Part shown: piece after piece, positions 1 to 6,581 of the stretch
How positions within the stretch are numbered: position 1 is the first letter of the stretch
Layout: each line of letters starts with the position of its first letter
From: Agilicoccus flavus
GTDB taxonomy: Bacteria > Actinomycetota > Actinomycetes > Actinomycetales > Dermatophilaceae
DNA: 32,040 nucleotides
Assembly (NCBI RefSeq): GCF_014857905.1
Contig: NZ_JACYXE010000019.1
Span: forward strand, 1 to 32,040
Direction of reading: 5' to 3'
Notes under the pieces: generated by a model
Told to the model about the DNA's origin: nothing
What the model saw: only the letters and a program-made list of their open reading frames with translations
Databases searched by the model: none
Position numbers and translations under genes: made by a program

Positions 1-144
1 AACGGTCCGACCGAAGCGATCAACGGCCGTCTCGAGCACTTGCGCGGGACCGCCCTCGGGTTCCGCAACCTCACCAACTACATCGCCCGCAGCCTCCTCG
101 AGACCGGCGGCTTCAGACCCCGACTACACCCTCAATTGGGATGA
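1..144 (+). CDS. ISL3-family transposase, C-terminal end (partial)
   Basis: The window opens inside an ORF whose last 47 residues read NGPTEAINGRLEHLRGTALG and onward to a stop at 142-144. The motif N-x-x-x-E-x-x-N-x-x-(L/I) followed by a GFRN-like segment is typical of the C-terminus of ISL3-type DDE transposases, with the Glu probably the last catalytic acid. The bases around 124-148 (CACCCTCAATTGGGATGAGCC) look like the terminal inverted repeat of such an element, overlapping the end of the gene, as is usual for ISL3 members. The rest of the element lies left of the window, so I cannot tell if it is intact. It is the left neighbour of the metal-resistance pair, consistent with a mobile origin for that cargo. 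Confidence 0.8.
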   Translation, partial: NGPTEAINGRLEHLRGTALGFRNLTNYIARSLLETGGFRPRLHPQLG

Positions 145-175
145 GCCTGTTATTCATGGCGCGACCGTCTTCTGA

Positions 176-217
176 TGACCTTTGACGGTAGGTCAGTCTT
201 CACTGTATGGTCATTAC
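176..217 (+). promoter_or_regulatory. cmtR promoter with candidate CmtR operator; probably leaderless
   Basis: TTGACG at 182-187 and TATGGT at 206-211 are separated by 18 bp and resemble -35 and -10 hexamers. The cmtR ATG begins 6 nt after the -10, so the transcript probably starts at the start codon. An inverted repeat TGACC-N10-GGTCA (176-180 and 191-195) overlaps the -35 element and is a candidate operator for the repressor encoded next. The hexamers and repeat are seen; their use is inferred. Confidence 0.5.
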
Positions 218-577
218 ATGCTGACTCTTGCTTCTCGGGTGGACGTGATGCACCGGCTCGGCCGGGCGATGGCCGACGCGACCCGCTCCCGCATCCTGCT
301 CTCCCTGCTCGACGGGCCGGGGTATCCTGCGAAGCTCGCCCGCGACCTCGGGCTGACGCGCACGAACGTGTCGAACCACTTGGCCTGTCTGCGCGGGTGC
401 GGGATCGTGGTGGCCGAGCCCGAGGGCCGGCAGACCCGCTACGAGATCGCCGACCCCCACCTCGCGGCAGCGCTGACCGCGCTAGTGGACGTGACGCTCG
501 CGGTCGATGAGAGCGTGCCCTGCATGGATCCGGCCTGCACCGTCCCCGGCTGCTGCGACCCGGAGCCTGCGCAGTGA
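218..577 (+). CDS. cmtR: CmtR-like ArsR/SmtB-family Cd/Pb-sensing repressor
   Basis: This is a 119-residue winged-helix repressor. With the ATG at 218 the cysteines of the recognition helix (SNHLACLRGCG) fall at positions 57 and 61 and another at 102. These are the numbers I recall for the Cd/Pb ligands of M. tuberculosis CmtR, which strongly supports this start over the ATG at 182. The C-terminus carries extra cysteines (107, 112, 113) that could add metal sites. CmtR proteins dimerise, bind their own promoter and release it when thiophilic metal binds. The gene overlaps the efflux gene downstream by 4 nt (GTGA), so the two are probably co-translated and induced together. The codon use and local GC look less extreme than in the core region, fitting horizontal acquisition. 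Confidence 0.88.
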   Translation: MLTLASRVDVMHRLGRAMADATRSRILLSLLDGPGYPAKLARDLGLTRTNVSNHLACLRGCGIVVAEPEGRQTRYEIADPHLAAALTALVDVTLAVDESVPCMDPACTVPGCCDPEPAQ

Positions 578-1260
578 CCACGGCAGTACTGCCTCCGGCA
601 CGGACGGGTGTGCTGCGGCGGCGGATCAGGATCGTCGTGGCGATCACAATCACCTGGAACGTCATCGAGGCGGTCGTCGCTCTCGCTGTGGGAGGAGCCG
701 CCTCGTCTGCCGCGCTGATCGGGTTCGGGCTGGACTCGATCGTGGAAGTCCTCTCTGCCGCGGCTGTCGCGTGGCAGTTCGCCGCTCCCGACCCCGAGAA
801 GCGGGAGAAGGTCGCACTGCGGGTGATTGCGCTATCGTTCTTCGGACTCGCCGTCTACGTCACCATCGACGCGATCCTGTCGCTGACAGGTCTGCGGGAG
901 CCCGAGCACTCGACCGTAGGAATCGTGCTTGCTGCGCTGAGCCTGCTGGTGATGCCGTTCCTGTCCTGGTTCGAGCGACGCACCGGCCGCGAACTCGGCT
1001 CTGCCTCCGCGGTCGCGGACTCGAAGCAGACCCTGATCTGTACCTACCTCTCAGCGGCGCTCCTCATCGGTCTCTTATTGAACTCCTTGCTCGGGTGGGC
1101 GTGGGCTGACTCGATCGCCGCCCTGGTGATCGCTGGATTCGCCGTGCGCGAGGGTATCGAGGCCTGGCGCGGAGATGCGTGCTGCGCCGCCCAAGTCACA
1201 GTGCTTACCGGAGAGCGCGAGCCCGAGCACTGCGAGGACGATTGCTGCGCACCGCGCTGA
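574..1260 (+). CDS. cation-efflux (CDF-like) transporter, cysteine-rich tail
   Basis: The protein is 228 residues with about six hydrophobic segments. The motifs GFGLDSIVE (about 50-58), SASAVADSKQ (about 147-156) and WADSIAA (about 177-183) carry aspartates at places typical of metal sites in cation diffusion facilitators, inner-membrane antiporters that export divalent metals. It lacks the usual long cytosolic C-terminal domain. In its place is a short tail with six cysteines in two clusters (DACCAAQ and HCEDDCC), which may bind thiophilic metal. The GTG start at 574 overlaps the cmtR stop, so expression is coupled to the Cd/Pb sensor; this suggests Cd, Pb or Zn as substrate, which is inference. 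The next 56 bp hold nothing I recognise. Confidence 0.82.
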   Translation: MTTAVLPPARTGVLRRRIRIVVAITITWNVIEAVVALAVGGAASSAALIGFGLDSIVEVLSAAAVAWQFAAPDPEKREKVALRVIALSFFGLAVYVTIDAILSLTGLREPEHSTVGIVLAALSLLVMPFLSWFERRTGRELGSASAVADSKQTLICTYLSAALLIGLLLNSLLGWAWADSIAALVIAGFAVREGIEAWRGDACCAAQVTVLTGEREPEHCEDDCCAPR

Positions 1261-1316
1261 GCAACCCGGCAGGTTGTTCGCTCGCTCCAACTCCATCAGA
1301 TGCGTGAAAAGCCCCT

Positions 1317-1745
1317 CTACCGAGTCTTGGCCCACACTGTCCCCCGGTGAACCCCGAACTGACGTGCGACAGCGTTCACTCCGATCCCTCGCTCGCGGAC
1401 TGTTCGCATAGCGTCCACTTCCTCGTCCGTCAGACGTGTTCGAGGTCGTTGCTTTGGTTCCGCCGACGCGCCGATCAGCGGGTCATCGTCCTCGCCCTCG
1501 GGGTCGGCGTGTCCGCGAATCCCTTGATTCCACGCGGAAACAAGCCTCTCAACCCGTGGTCGGCTGTTCCCGCAACGCTCCATTGCTTCCACGGACGTCG
1601 AGAATTCGAGACCTGCCCCGTCCGACGGCGGGGCAGGTTCGCGTCCGAGCCTGTATCGCGGCACCCAGCGCTGGATCAAGGTGGAGGACGTCGCATGAGC
1701 GACACCGATGTGCGGTCGCGGTCTACGCACACGCGCAGCATGCAA
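1317..1745 (-). pseudogene. remnant with recombinase-type C-terminal helix-turn-helix
   Basis: The last ~40 residues (from RTRLTDEEVDAM to GVHRGTVWAKTR) match the form of the C-terminal HTH of serine recombinases/invertases: a run of charged residues, an LTDEEV helix, then an A-R-x-F-G-V-x-R-x-T-V-W recognition helix. The upstream part of the reading frame has no resolvase catalytic features (no N-terminal YxR/Ser motif), is Arg/Pro-rich and looks like read-through of unrelated sequence, so only about 1317-1480 is likely to be real gene remnant. No good start or SD is visible. It could instead be part of another HTH protein; I treat it as mobile-element debris because it lies between IS pieces. 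Confidence 0.4.
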
Positions 1746-1760
1746 GGACGACGTGTCTCG

Positions 1761-1984
1761 TCAGTGTGAGGGGTTCCAGTAGTCGAAGAAAGCCGCCCGG
1801 GGCAGTATCTGCTTTCTGCGAAGATTCTGCTTGTCTGCGGCGCTCAAGCGCGCGACCTCCGCGGCGTCATCCCAGTTGTCGTGGATCGCCGACACGAGAT
1901 GATCGATGATGGCCCGACCTTCTTCCCTGCTGAGGCCGTACGTCTCCGACTCGCGCACCAGCGCTGCAAGCCTGCCTTGGGTCT
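1761..1984 (-). pseudogene. hipA: HipA-type toxin kinase, C-terminal fragment only
   Basis: About 73 codons read from TQGRLAALVRESETYGLS to a stop at 1761-1763, including WDDAAEVARLSAAD. This is the form of the last helices of actinobacterial HipA-family Ser/Thr kinases (YGL-S/T-R-E-E-G-R-A-I-I-D...WDDAA...ARLS). The N-subdomain, the ATP-binding core and the catalytic loop are all absent. The segment directly follows the end of a HipB-like gene in a different frame, so an internal deletion removed most of hipA and joined its tail to hipB. In an intact locus HipA phosphorylates a target such as a tRNA synthetase and HipB neutralises it; this remnant cannot. Confidence 0.7.
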
Positions 1985-2289
1985 CCGAACACGGCTCGGG
2001 AGGAGAGCGAGCATCTCCTCGCCGCGCCGCCGACGGATCGCGAGTTCGGAGCGGTCTTCGACCCGAAGATGGGGACGCCGACGAGGTCTCCCAGATCCAT
2101 CATCGTGCCGACGGCGGTGCCACGATGGCCGGCCTCCGCTGAGAGCACGGTCTGCTCGGAGACATTCGCGCGGGCAGCGAGGTCCTTGGCCGTCCAGGCT
2201 CGGTCGATCCGACCGCGCCTGATGAGCTGACCCCACACGCTGAGGGCGTCCTGCACGTGCGGCCGCAGCGGTACCGTTCGCTTCGCCAT
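1985..2289 (-). pseudogene. hipB: HipB-like antitoxin (Xre HTH), frameshifted
   Basis: From the ATG at 2289 the frame encodes an Xre-type HTH (WTAKDLAARANVSEQTVLSA, residues about 32-51) and then the AVGTMMDLGDLVGVPIFG segment usual in HipB partners of actinobacterial HipA. The homologous continuation (VEDRSELAIRRRRGEEMLAL) lies in the next frame. One missing G in the GGG at about 2062-2064 restores one continuous reading frame, so a single-base deletion, real or a sequencing error, breaks the gene. The intact protein would be about 100 residues, a DNA-binding autorepressor. It abuts the hipA tail, so the whole operon is decayed. Confidence 0.72.
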
Positions 2290-2612
2290 CTCGGCATCCT
2301 TAAATCACATCTTGGTGGCCGATAAACACATTTTTGTCGTGGTACAACGACACGCATCACTGCCGAGGCGGCTGCGCGTGTCCGCGCTCACCGAAAATGA
2401 GACACACGTCCTGGGTGAACGCCGAAGGTGAGACATCCCGTGAGCGTCGAAAACGAGACCGAGCTGGGCCGGACGGCGTGAACGCCCGGGCATACCCCCG
2501 TGGGTTTGATGACGCTGGTGAAATGCCGCCGATCAGCGGAGGCCACGTCGGAATCAGGGGTAGAGCGCGTCAGCTCGACGAGCCTGCCCGGCGGTTCGGC
2601 TGCACCTCGCGT
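2290..2612. other. gene-free stretch between hipB relic and SDR gene
   Basis: I see no supportable gene here. The left part should hold the hipBA promoter. The middle holds three spaced repeats described in the next entry. From about 2461 to 2612 nothing is recognised. The ORFs that cross it have no family-like sequence. Confidence 0.5.
2384..2460. repeat. three spaced repeats resembling an IS21-type terminus
   Basis: Three imperfect direct repeats of the form G(C/T)(T/G)(C/A)(A/G)CG.CGAAAATGAGAC occur, with the GAGAC ends at 2399-2403, 2430-2434 and 2455-2459 (spacings 31 and 25). IS21-family elements carry several internally repeated ~20-bp sequences at each end as transposase binding sites, and GAGAC-type repeats of this look are familiar from actinobacterial members. 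No istA or istB remains beside them, so this would be a solo end left by a deletion. The repeats are seen; the family assignment is inference. Confidence 0.4.
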
Positions 2613-3425
2613 TCAGCCGTACCTCCGGAAACCTCCCTCGGTGTGCAGCACCTGGCCCACCACCCAGCGGCCTTCGTCGCTGACGAGCCACGCGATGAGT
2701 CGGGCCGGGTCGTCCGGTTCACCGAACCTGCCCTGTGGGAAGTGGTTGAGAATGCCCGCCAGCCGGTCAGGGCGGTCGGAGGTGTCGGCGGTGAGGTATC
2801 CGGTGTCGACCGGCCCGGGATTCACGGTGTTGAGGATGATGCCTCGTTCGATGAGGCCGTCGGCCACCGAGGGCGTCACCCCGGCCAGGGCTGCCTTGGA
2901 GGTGGCGTAGGCGATCTCGTCCACCATCGGCCCCTGGCCCTGCCCGGAGGTCATCCAGATCACCCGTCCTCCCTCGCGGCCGTCGTGCTGTTCCGCGAAC
3001 GCGCGTGTGGCCAGGAGCGTGGCGCGGGTGTTCACTGCCCAGTGGCGATCCAGCATCGTTGCCGTCTGCTCGGCCAGTGCTCCGTCGCTCCCCGAGACGG
3101 CTTGATTGCACACCAGGATGTCCAGGTGGCCGAACCTCGCGCGTGCCGCCTCGATGAGCCGGTCGGCCGCGGTGGCGTCGGCGAGGTCGAGGCTGATGTC
3201 GTCGAGCTCGGCATCATGGGTGAGTTGCTTGCGGAGATCCTGCATGACGCCGGAGACGTCGTCGGCGCCCCACGGTTGCTCCCGGTCGTGTGGTGACCAG
3301 TGCTGCAGGAAAAGGGAGGTGCCCATCTGCGCCAAGCGGGTGGCGATCGCATACCCGATGCCTCGGTGCCGGCTCACGCCGGTGATGACGGCCACCCGGC
3401 CGTGCAGGGGGAGAGCGTCGTTCAT
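2613..3425 (-). CDS. SDR-family oxidoreductase
   Basis: This 270-residue protein is a classical short-chain dehydrogenase. It shows a cofactor-binding glycine motif (TGVSRHRGIG, about 15-24), an NAG-like motif altered to CNQA, the catalytic serine in WMTSGQGQ, the YATSK active-site Tyr-Lys pair, and NPGPVDTGY after strand beta-6. The ATG at 3425 overlaps the stop of the upstream ABC-F gene by 4 nt (ATGA), so it is translationally coupled to it. The motif LFLQHWSPHD is shared with a group of SDRs annotated as 3-ketoacyl-type reductases. The substrate is unknown. Its pairing with a resistance-type ABC-F protein suggests a shared response to a drug-like compound, which is inference. The gene is 5' of nothing recognisable, and transcription would end in the 2290-2612 stretch. 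Confidence 0.85.
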   Translation of the reverse strand: MNDALPLHGRVAVITGVSRHRGIGYAIATRLAQMGTSLFLQHWSPHDREQPWGADDVSGVMQDLRKQLTHDAELDDISLDLADATAADRLIEAARARFGHLDILVCNQAVSGSDGALAEQTATMLDRHWAVNTRATLLATRAFAEQHDGREGGRVIWMTSGQGQGPMVDEIAYATSKAALAGVTPSVADGLIERGIILNTVNPGPVDTGYLTADTSDRPDRLAGILNHFPQGRFGEPDDPARLIAWLVSDEGRWVVGQVLHTEGGFRRYG

Positions 3426-5170
3426 CGGGAGAGTCCTTCCAGGTGGAGGTGGTGTCCGGGCCATCGACTGCGAAGCCACCGGTCGTGTGAGGCGATGAGA
3501 ACCGTGCCCGGGTACTCCGCGATGGCGGCCTCCAGCTCGGTGACGAGCAGAAGGGAAAGGTGGTTTGTGGGTTCGTCCAGGAGCAGCAGGTCCGGCGGGT
3601 CGGCCAACAGCACCGCCAGCGACAGCCGCCGTTGCTGGCCCACGCTCAGTGCTTCGACAGGGCGGTCCTCGTCCCGCGCCTGCAAGAGCCCGAATGTGTC
3701 GAGTGGAACCTCCCCTGCGCGGTCCACCCCCACCAGATCGGCGTAGGCCTGGCGCGCGGTTCGCGAGGGTCCGCGCCCGTGTGGATCGGCGATGTGGTTC
3801 TCCTGGGTGAGCAGGCCTATTCGCACACCGGGCGCGCGATGCAGCTGCCCCTCGGTCGGATCCGCCTCCCCGGCCAGGACATGCAGCAGCGTGGATTTGC
3901 CGGCCCCGTTCGCGCCGGTGAGCAGCATCGCCTCGCCGTGCTGCAGGGTGAAGCTGGTGGGTGAGAGGCGACCGGTCACGCCCACGTCTTCGGCAACCAG
4001 CGCTGGGCCGACGTGACCTGCTGGCGCCACCCCATGGAGGGACGAGGCATCCGGAAGGTGGAAGCTCAGCGGTGCAGGAGGCTGTCGTAGCTGCCGCTCT
4101 TGCAATTCGGCCAGACGCGTGCGCGCGTCCTTGACCCGCCTGGAGACCACCTTGGCATTGCGATCGGCGTAGTACTTCTGTGCCATGCGCACTTCGGTAC
4201 GGGGTTGCCAATCCGCGTGCCCGACCGTCTGACTGTCCTCCACGGCAGTGCTCAGGCGAGCCAACTCCACCTGTTCGTCGTCGTACTGGCGCTGCCATCG
4301 CTGACGCGCCCTGCGCCGGTGGGTCAGATAGTCGCTGTACGTCCCCGTGAACCTGGTCGCGCCGATGCCGGTTCCCTCACCGTCTGCCACCAGCGGCGTG
4401 GCCACCTGGTCCGGTAGGGGACTCGGGTCGAGGTCGACCAGCTGAGTTACTGCATCGTCCAGGAACGCGCGGTCGTGACTGACGATGAGTACCGGCCCGG
4501 ACCACCCCATCAGGATGTCGCGTAGGTGAGCGGTAGCGGCGTCGTCGAGGTGGTTGGTGGGTTCGTCCAGCAGCAGGATATCCGGCCCTGACAGGAGGAG
4601 GGCGGCCAGCGCGAGTCGTGAGGCCTGGCCACCGGACAACTCGTCAATGCGTCGGGCTGGGGTGAGATCACCCAGCCCCAGGCCGGTGAGCATCTGGTGG
4701 ACGCGTGATTCGAGGTTCCACGCGTCGAGATCTTCGGCCCGCTCCAACGCGCGAGCGTAGGCCTCGGACGCCTCTTCGTCGTCGCACGCGTGGGTCATCG
4801 CGTGAGCGGCTGTTTCGACGTCGAGCACGGCCTGCCGTACGTGGGCGACCGCCTCGTCGAGCACCCGGGCGACGGTGGCAGCGGCGTCGAAAGGTGTCTC
4901 TTGGTGGAGGAGTCCGATCCGTGGTCGGCTGCCTCCGGGCATTGCTGCCGTGACGGTACCCGCATCTGGGGTGAGCTCGCCTGCGGCGATGCGCAGCAGG
5001 GTGGACTTGCCCGAACCGTTCTCGCCGATCAGTCCCGTGCGCGTCCCTGCTGGCGCGGTGAGGGAGACGTCGGTAAGTACACGGTGGGCGCCGTAGGAGA
5101 ACGAGATCCCGTCACATCGCAGATGGGCGGACGGGTGGGCATACGTGCGCGTTGGGGAATGGGCGGGCAC
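3422..5170 (-). CDS. ABC-F ribosome-protection ATPase (antibiotic-resistance type)
   Basis: This 582-residue protein has two ABC ATPase domains and no membrane segments. Domain 1 has Walker A GENGSGKST (about 50-58), signature LSGGQ and Walker B LLLDEPTNHLD. The charged linker (HRRRARQRWQRQYDDEQVEL onward) is the helical arm that enters the ribosome in ABC-F proteins. Domain 2 has GANGAGKST, a slightly changed signature LSVGQ and LLLLDEPTNHLS. Length and layout match the actinobacterial resistance group (VarM/LmrC/TlrC-like), which displaces macrolide, lincosamide or streptogramin antibiotics from the ribosome. A housekeeping Uup/EttA-type role is less likely given the island context and the leader structure. 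GTG at 5170 is the first start after an in-frame stop and has GAGGA seven bases upstream, inside a hairpin. Confidence 0.85.
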   Translation of the reverse strand: MPAHSPTRTYAHPSAHLRCDGISFSYGAHRVLTDVSLTAPAGTRTGLIGENGSGKSTLLRIAAGELTPDAGTVTAAMPGGSRPRIGLLHQETPFDAAATVARVLDEAVAHVRQAVLDVETAAHAMTHACDDEEASEAYARALERAEDLDAWNLESRVHQMLTGLGLGDLTPARRIDELSGGQASRLALAALLLSGPDILLLDEPTNHLDDAATAHLRDILMGWSGPVLIVSHDRAFLDDAVTQLVDLDPSPLPDQVATPLVADGEGTGIGATRFTGTYSDYLTHRRRARQRWQRQYDDEQVELARLSTAVEDSQTVGHADWQPRTEVRMAQKYYADRNAKVVSRRVKDARTRLAELQERQLRQPPAPLSFHLPDASSLHGVAPAGHVGPALVAEDVGVTGRLSPTSFTLQHGEAMLLTGANGAGKSTLLHVLAGEADPTEGQLHRAPGVRIGLLTQENHIADPHGRGPSRTARQAYADLVGVDRAGEVPLDTFGLLQARDEDRPVEALSVGQQRRLSLAVLLADPPDLLLLDEPTNHLSLLLVTELEAAIAEYPGTVLIASHDRWLRSRWPGHHLHLEGLSR

Positions 5171-5174
5171 AGTG

Positions 5175-5237
5175 GATCCTCGAAAGAGTCACGGCCCCGC
5201 GGGGGTCTCTTACCTCGTCGCGGGGAGTTCGAGGATC
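5175..5237 (-). promoter_or_regulatory. SD-sequestering leader hairpin of the ABC-F gene
   Basis: The arms GATCCTCGAA (minus strand, 5237-5228) and TTCGAGGATC (5184-5175) are perfectly complementary over 10 bp. The 3' arm contains the GAGGA Shine-Dalgarno of the GTG at 5170. A second nested stem, CCCCGCG/CGCGGGG (5225-5219 and 5201-5195), lies inside. Folding would hide the ribosome binding site. ABC-F and erm resistance genes are commonly controlled by ribosome-stalling leaders, so an attenuation switch is a reasonable inference; the stems are seen directly. Confidence 0.55.
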
Positions 5238-5247
5238 ACAGCCACAT
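5236..5247 (-). promoter_or_regulatory. possible 3-codon leader peptide (MWL)
   Basis: ATG-TGG-CTG-TGA sits immediately before the hairpin, and its stop codon overlaps the 5' arm. A ribosome stalled or terminating here would cover the 5' arm and free the ABC-F ribosome binding site. No clear SD precedes it and such a short ORF can occur by chance, so this is a weak call. Confidence 0.25.
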
Positions 5248-5325
5248 GGCGATGATCTTACCAACTCGGCCGAAACCCCCAGGGTTGGCCCGGAGATTTC
5301 ATCGGGGTGAGTGAGCCCTGAACGC

Positions 5326-5397
5326 GAGAAGTGCCCTTGACCTGCAAGGATGACGCTTGCGACAGCTGATATCCGCAGGAACCGAAGGGCACTTCTC
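5326..5397 (+). promoter_or_regulatory. hairpin sequestering the IS1380 transposase start
   Basis: GAGAAGTGCCCTT (5326-5338) pairs perfectly with AAGGGCACTTCTC (5385-5397), two bases before the GTG at 5400. The interior also pairs (CCTGC/GCAGG and GGAT/ATCC). No SD is exposed. The same arms occur in the second copy at 31941-32012 with a different loop. In IS10, IS50 and others, such hairpins block translation of transposase from read-through transcripts; that role here is inference. Confidence 0.6.
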
Positions 5398-5399
5398 AG

Positions 5400-5740
5400 G
5401 TGAGTAAGCGTAGCGGTCTGTACCCGCATGTCCGAGTTGACACCGCCACTGTCCCGGCGGTGGCCCACGCGGGCGGTGCGCTGCTGACCAGGACGACGCG
5501 CGTCTCTGGGATCGACCGGCTGCTCAGCGAAGCGTTGCGGCCGTGGCGTAAGCCGCTGGCCAGGCACGATCCGGCGAAAGTGGTCCTGGATGTGGCGGTG
5601 TCGTTGGCGTTGGGTGGGGACGCCTGCCGCGACGCCGCGCTGTTGCGGGCCGAACCGGGGGTGTACGGGCCGGTGGCTTCGGACGCCACGATCAGTCGCA
5701 CCATCGCGGCGCTGGCCGGTGATGTCGCGCGGGTGGAGAT
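5400..5740 (+). pseudogene. IS1380-family transposase, truncated N-terminal part
   Basis: The GTG at 5400 starts SKRSGLYPHVRVDTATV and continues through WRKPLARHDPAKVVLDVAVS, LALGGDACRDAALLRAEPGV and ASDATISRTIAALAGDV, the N-terminal signature of actinobacterial IS1380 transposases (full length about 450 residues). Roughly 114 residues remain; the DDE catalytic core is missing. After about 5740 the frame runs on into the inserted IS3 end with no homology and reaches a stop near 5860. The gene starts like the ORF at 32015, so the two copies belong to the same or closely related elements. It cannot make an active transposase. Confidence 0.75.
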
Positions 5741-5791
5741 GGATCGCCCCGGGAAGGGTGGAGGGCTTGATCTCCCCAGGAGGATGGAGTC

Positions 5792-5893
5792 ATGCCCGCA
5801 CCGAAGAAGCACCCCGACGAGTTGCGTGAGCGAGCTGTTCGGCTGGTGCGTCAGAAGTTGATCGATGAGCCCGGTCTGGCCGTCTCGCGTGCG
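5792..5893 (+). pseudogene. IS3-family OrfA (HTH protein), truncated
   Basis: An ATG at 5792 preceded by GGAGG-type bases (CAGGAGGATGGAGTC) begins MPAPKKHPDELRERAVRLVR, the typical N-terminus of actinobacterial IS3 orfA proteins. The upstream stretch from about 5741 (GGATCGCCCCGGGAAGGG) looks like the IS3 terminal repeat region. Similarity ends after about 30 codons near 5893, where sequence of the chromosomal type begins; the rest of orfA and all of orfB (the integrase-core subunit) are gone. It probably inserted into the IS1380 element first and a later deletion removed its right side. The long open frame beyond is not gene-like. About 145 bp without a feature follow. Confidence 0.65.
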
Positions 5894-6038
5894 AGCCGGC
5901 AGCGCGGAACGGACCGACCGGCCTGCTCCACCTCCACTCTGGGGCCGAGGGGCGAGGACGTCCTTCACGCCGCGTCACGTGCTCATGCAGGAGGGAGCGG
6001 CGGCGGTCGGCGCGGCGCGCGCCGTATCGTGCTCGCTC

Positions 6039-6530
6039 ATGACCGAACCCACACCGCTCGTCCGCCCGGTGGCGCGCCTCACCGGCGCGGCCGCCCTCGC
6101 CCTCATCCACGCGGCGGAACGCGACGCGGCCGCGCGGGGGCTCCGCGTCGCCATCGCGGTCGTCGGGGACACCGGGCAGGAGATCGCGACCTACTGCATG
6201 GACGGGTCCGGACCGCAGGCGGCGCGGGTGGCGAGGAAGAAGGCGTACTCGGCCGTCGCGTACGGCATGCCGACCGACGAGTTCCACGAGCAGACCCACG
6301 AACGGTTCGGTCCGGACGGGGCGGCGATGCTCACGGCCGCGGTGGAGGGGACGATGCTGCTCGGCGGCGGTGTCCCCGTCGTGGTCGACGGCTCCGTCCT
6401 CGGTGCCGTCGGCGTCAGCGGCGGGCGGGGCGAGCAGGACAGGGCGATCGCCTCGGCCGCGATCCACGAGGTCCTCGGGGCGTCGGCCGGCGCGGGCGGG
6501 GCGTCGGACGGGGGCCACCCTCCGCGCTAG
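6039..6530 (+). CDS. GlcG/HbpS-family (heme-binding type) protein
   Basis: The 163-residue protein has the layout of the GlcG/HbpS family (formerly DUF336): an N-terminal helix with ALALIHAAERDAAARGL, a central GSGPQAARVARKKAYSA, and the C-terminal glycine-rich GGGVPVVVDGSVLGAVGVSG. The core ends with ASAAIHEVL. Members include HbpS, which binds heme and senses oxidative stress in Streptomyces, and many with unknown roles in glycolate or aromatic metabolism. No signal peptide is visible. The ATG at 6039 follows TATCGT (6025-6030) by 8 nt, suggesting a leaderless transcript; the longer open frame upstream is IS debris. It converges with the AroE-like gene, and the two may share a metabolic context, but this is not shown. 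Confidence 0.82.
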   Translation: MTEPTPLVRPVARLTGAAALALIHAAERDAAARGLRVAIAVVGDTGQEIATYCMDGSGPQAARVARKKAYSAVAYGMPTDEFHEQTHERFGPDGAAMLTAAVEGTMLLGGGVPVVVDGSVLGAVGVSGGRGEQDRAIASAAIHEVLGASAGAGGASDGGHPPR

Positions 6531-6581
6531 CGCGAAGACGCGTGGACGCGGTGGCTCGCGTCGTCGTCAACCCCTGCTCGG

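Larger units (their letters stand above)
5289..5740 (+). mobile_element. IS1380-family element, left end and 5' part only
   Basis: The sequence from CCCGGAGATTTCAT at 5289 is nearly the same as the sequence starting at 31905, which fixes the left end. It runs through a hairpin leader into a transposase ORF and stops at about 5740, where an IS3-type end begins. The insertion lies about 40 bp upstream of the MWL codons of the ABC-F leader and points away from that gene, so it may have replaced or supplied the ABC-F promoter. No target duplication can be read, as the right end is lost. Confidence 0.7.

Noticed and set aside
2384-2460. CRISPR array
   Set aside because: Only three imperfect repeats with uneven spacing (31 and 25) and no cas genes; IS21-type end fits better.
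2334-3296. 320-codon plus-strand frame over the SDR gene
   Set aside because: Shadow of the SDR gene, which has complete catalytic motifs on the minus strand.
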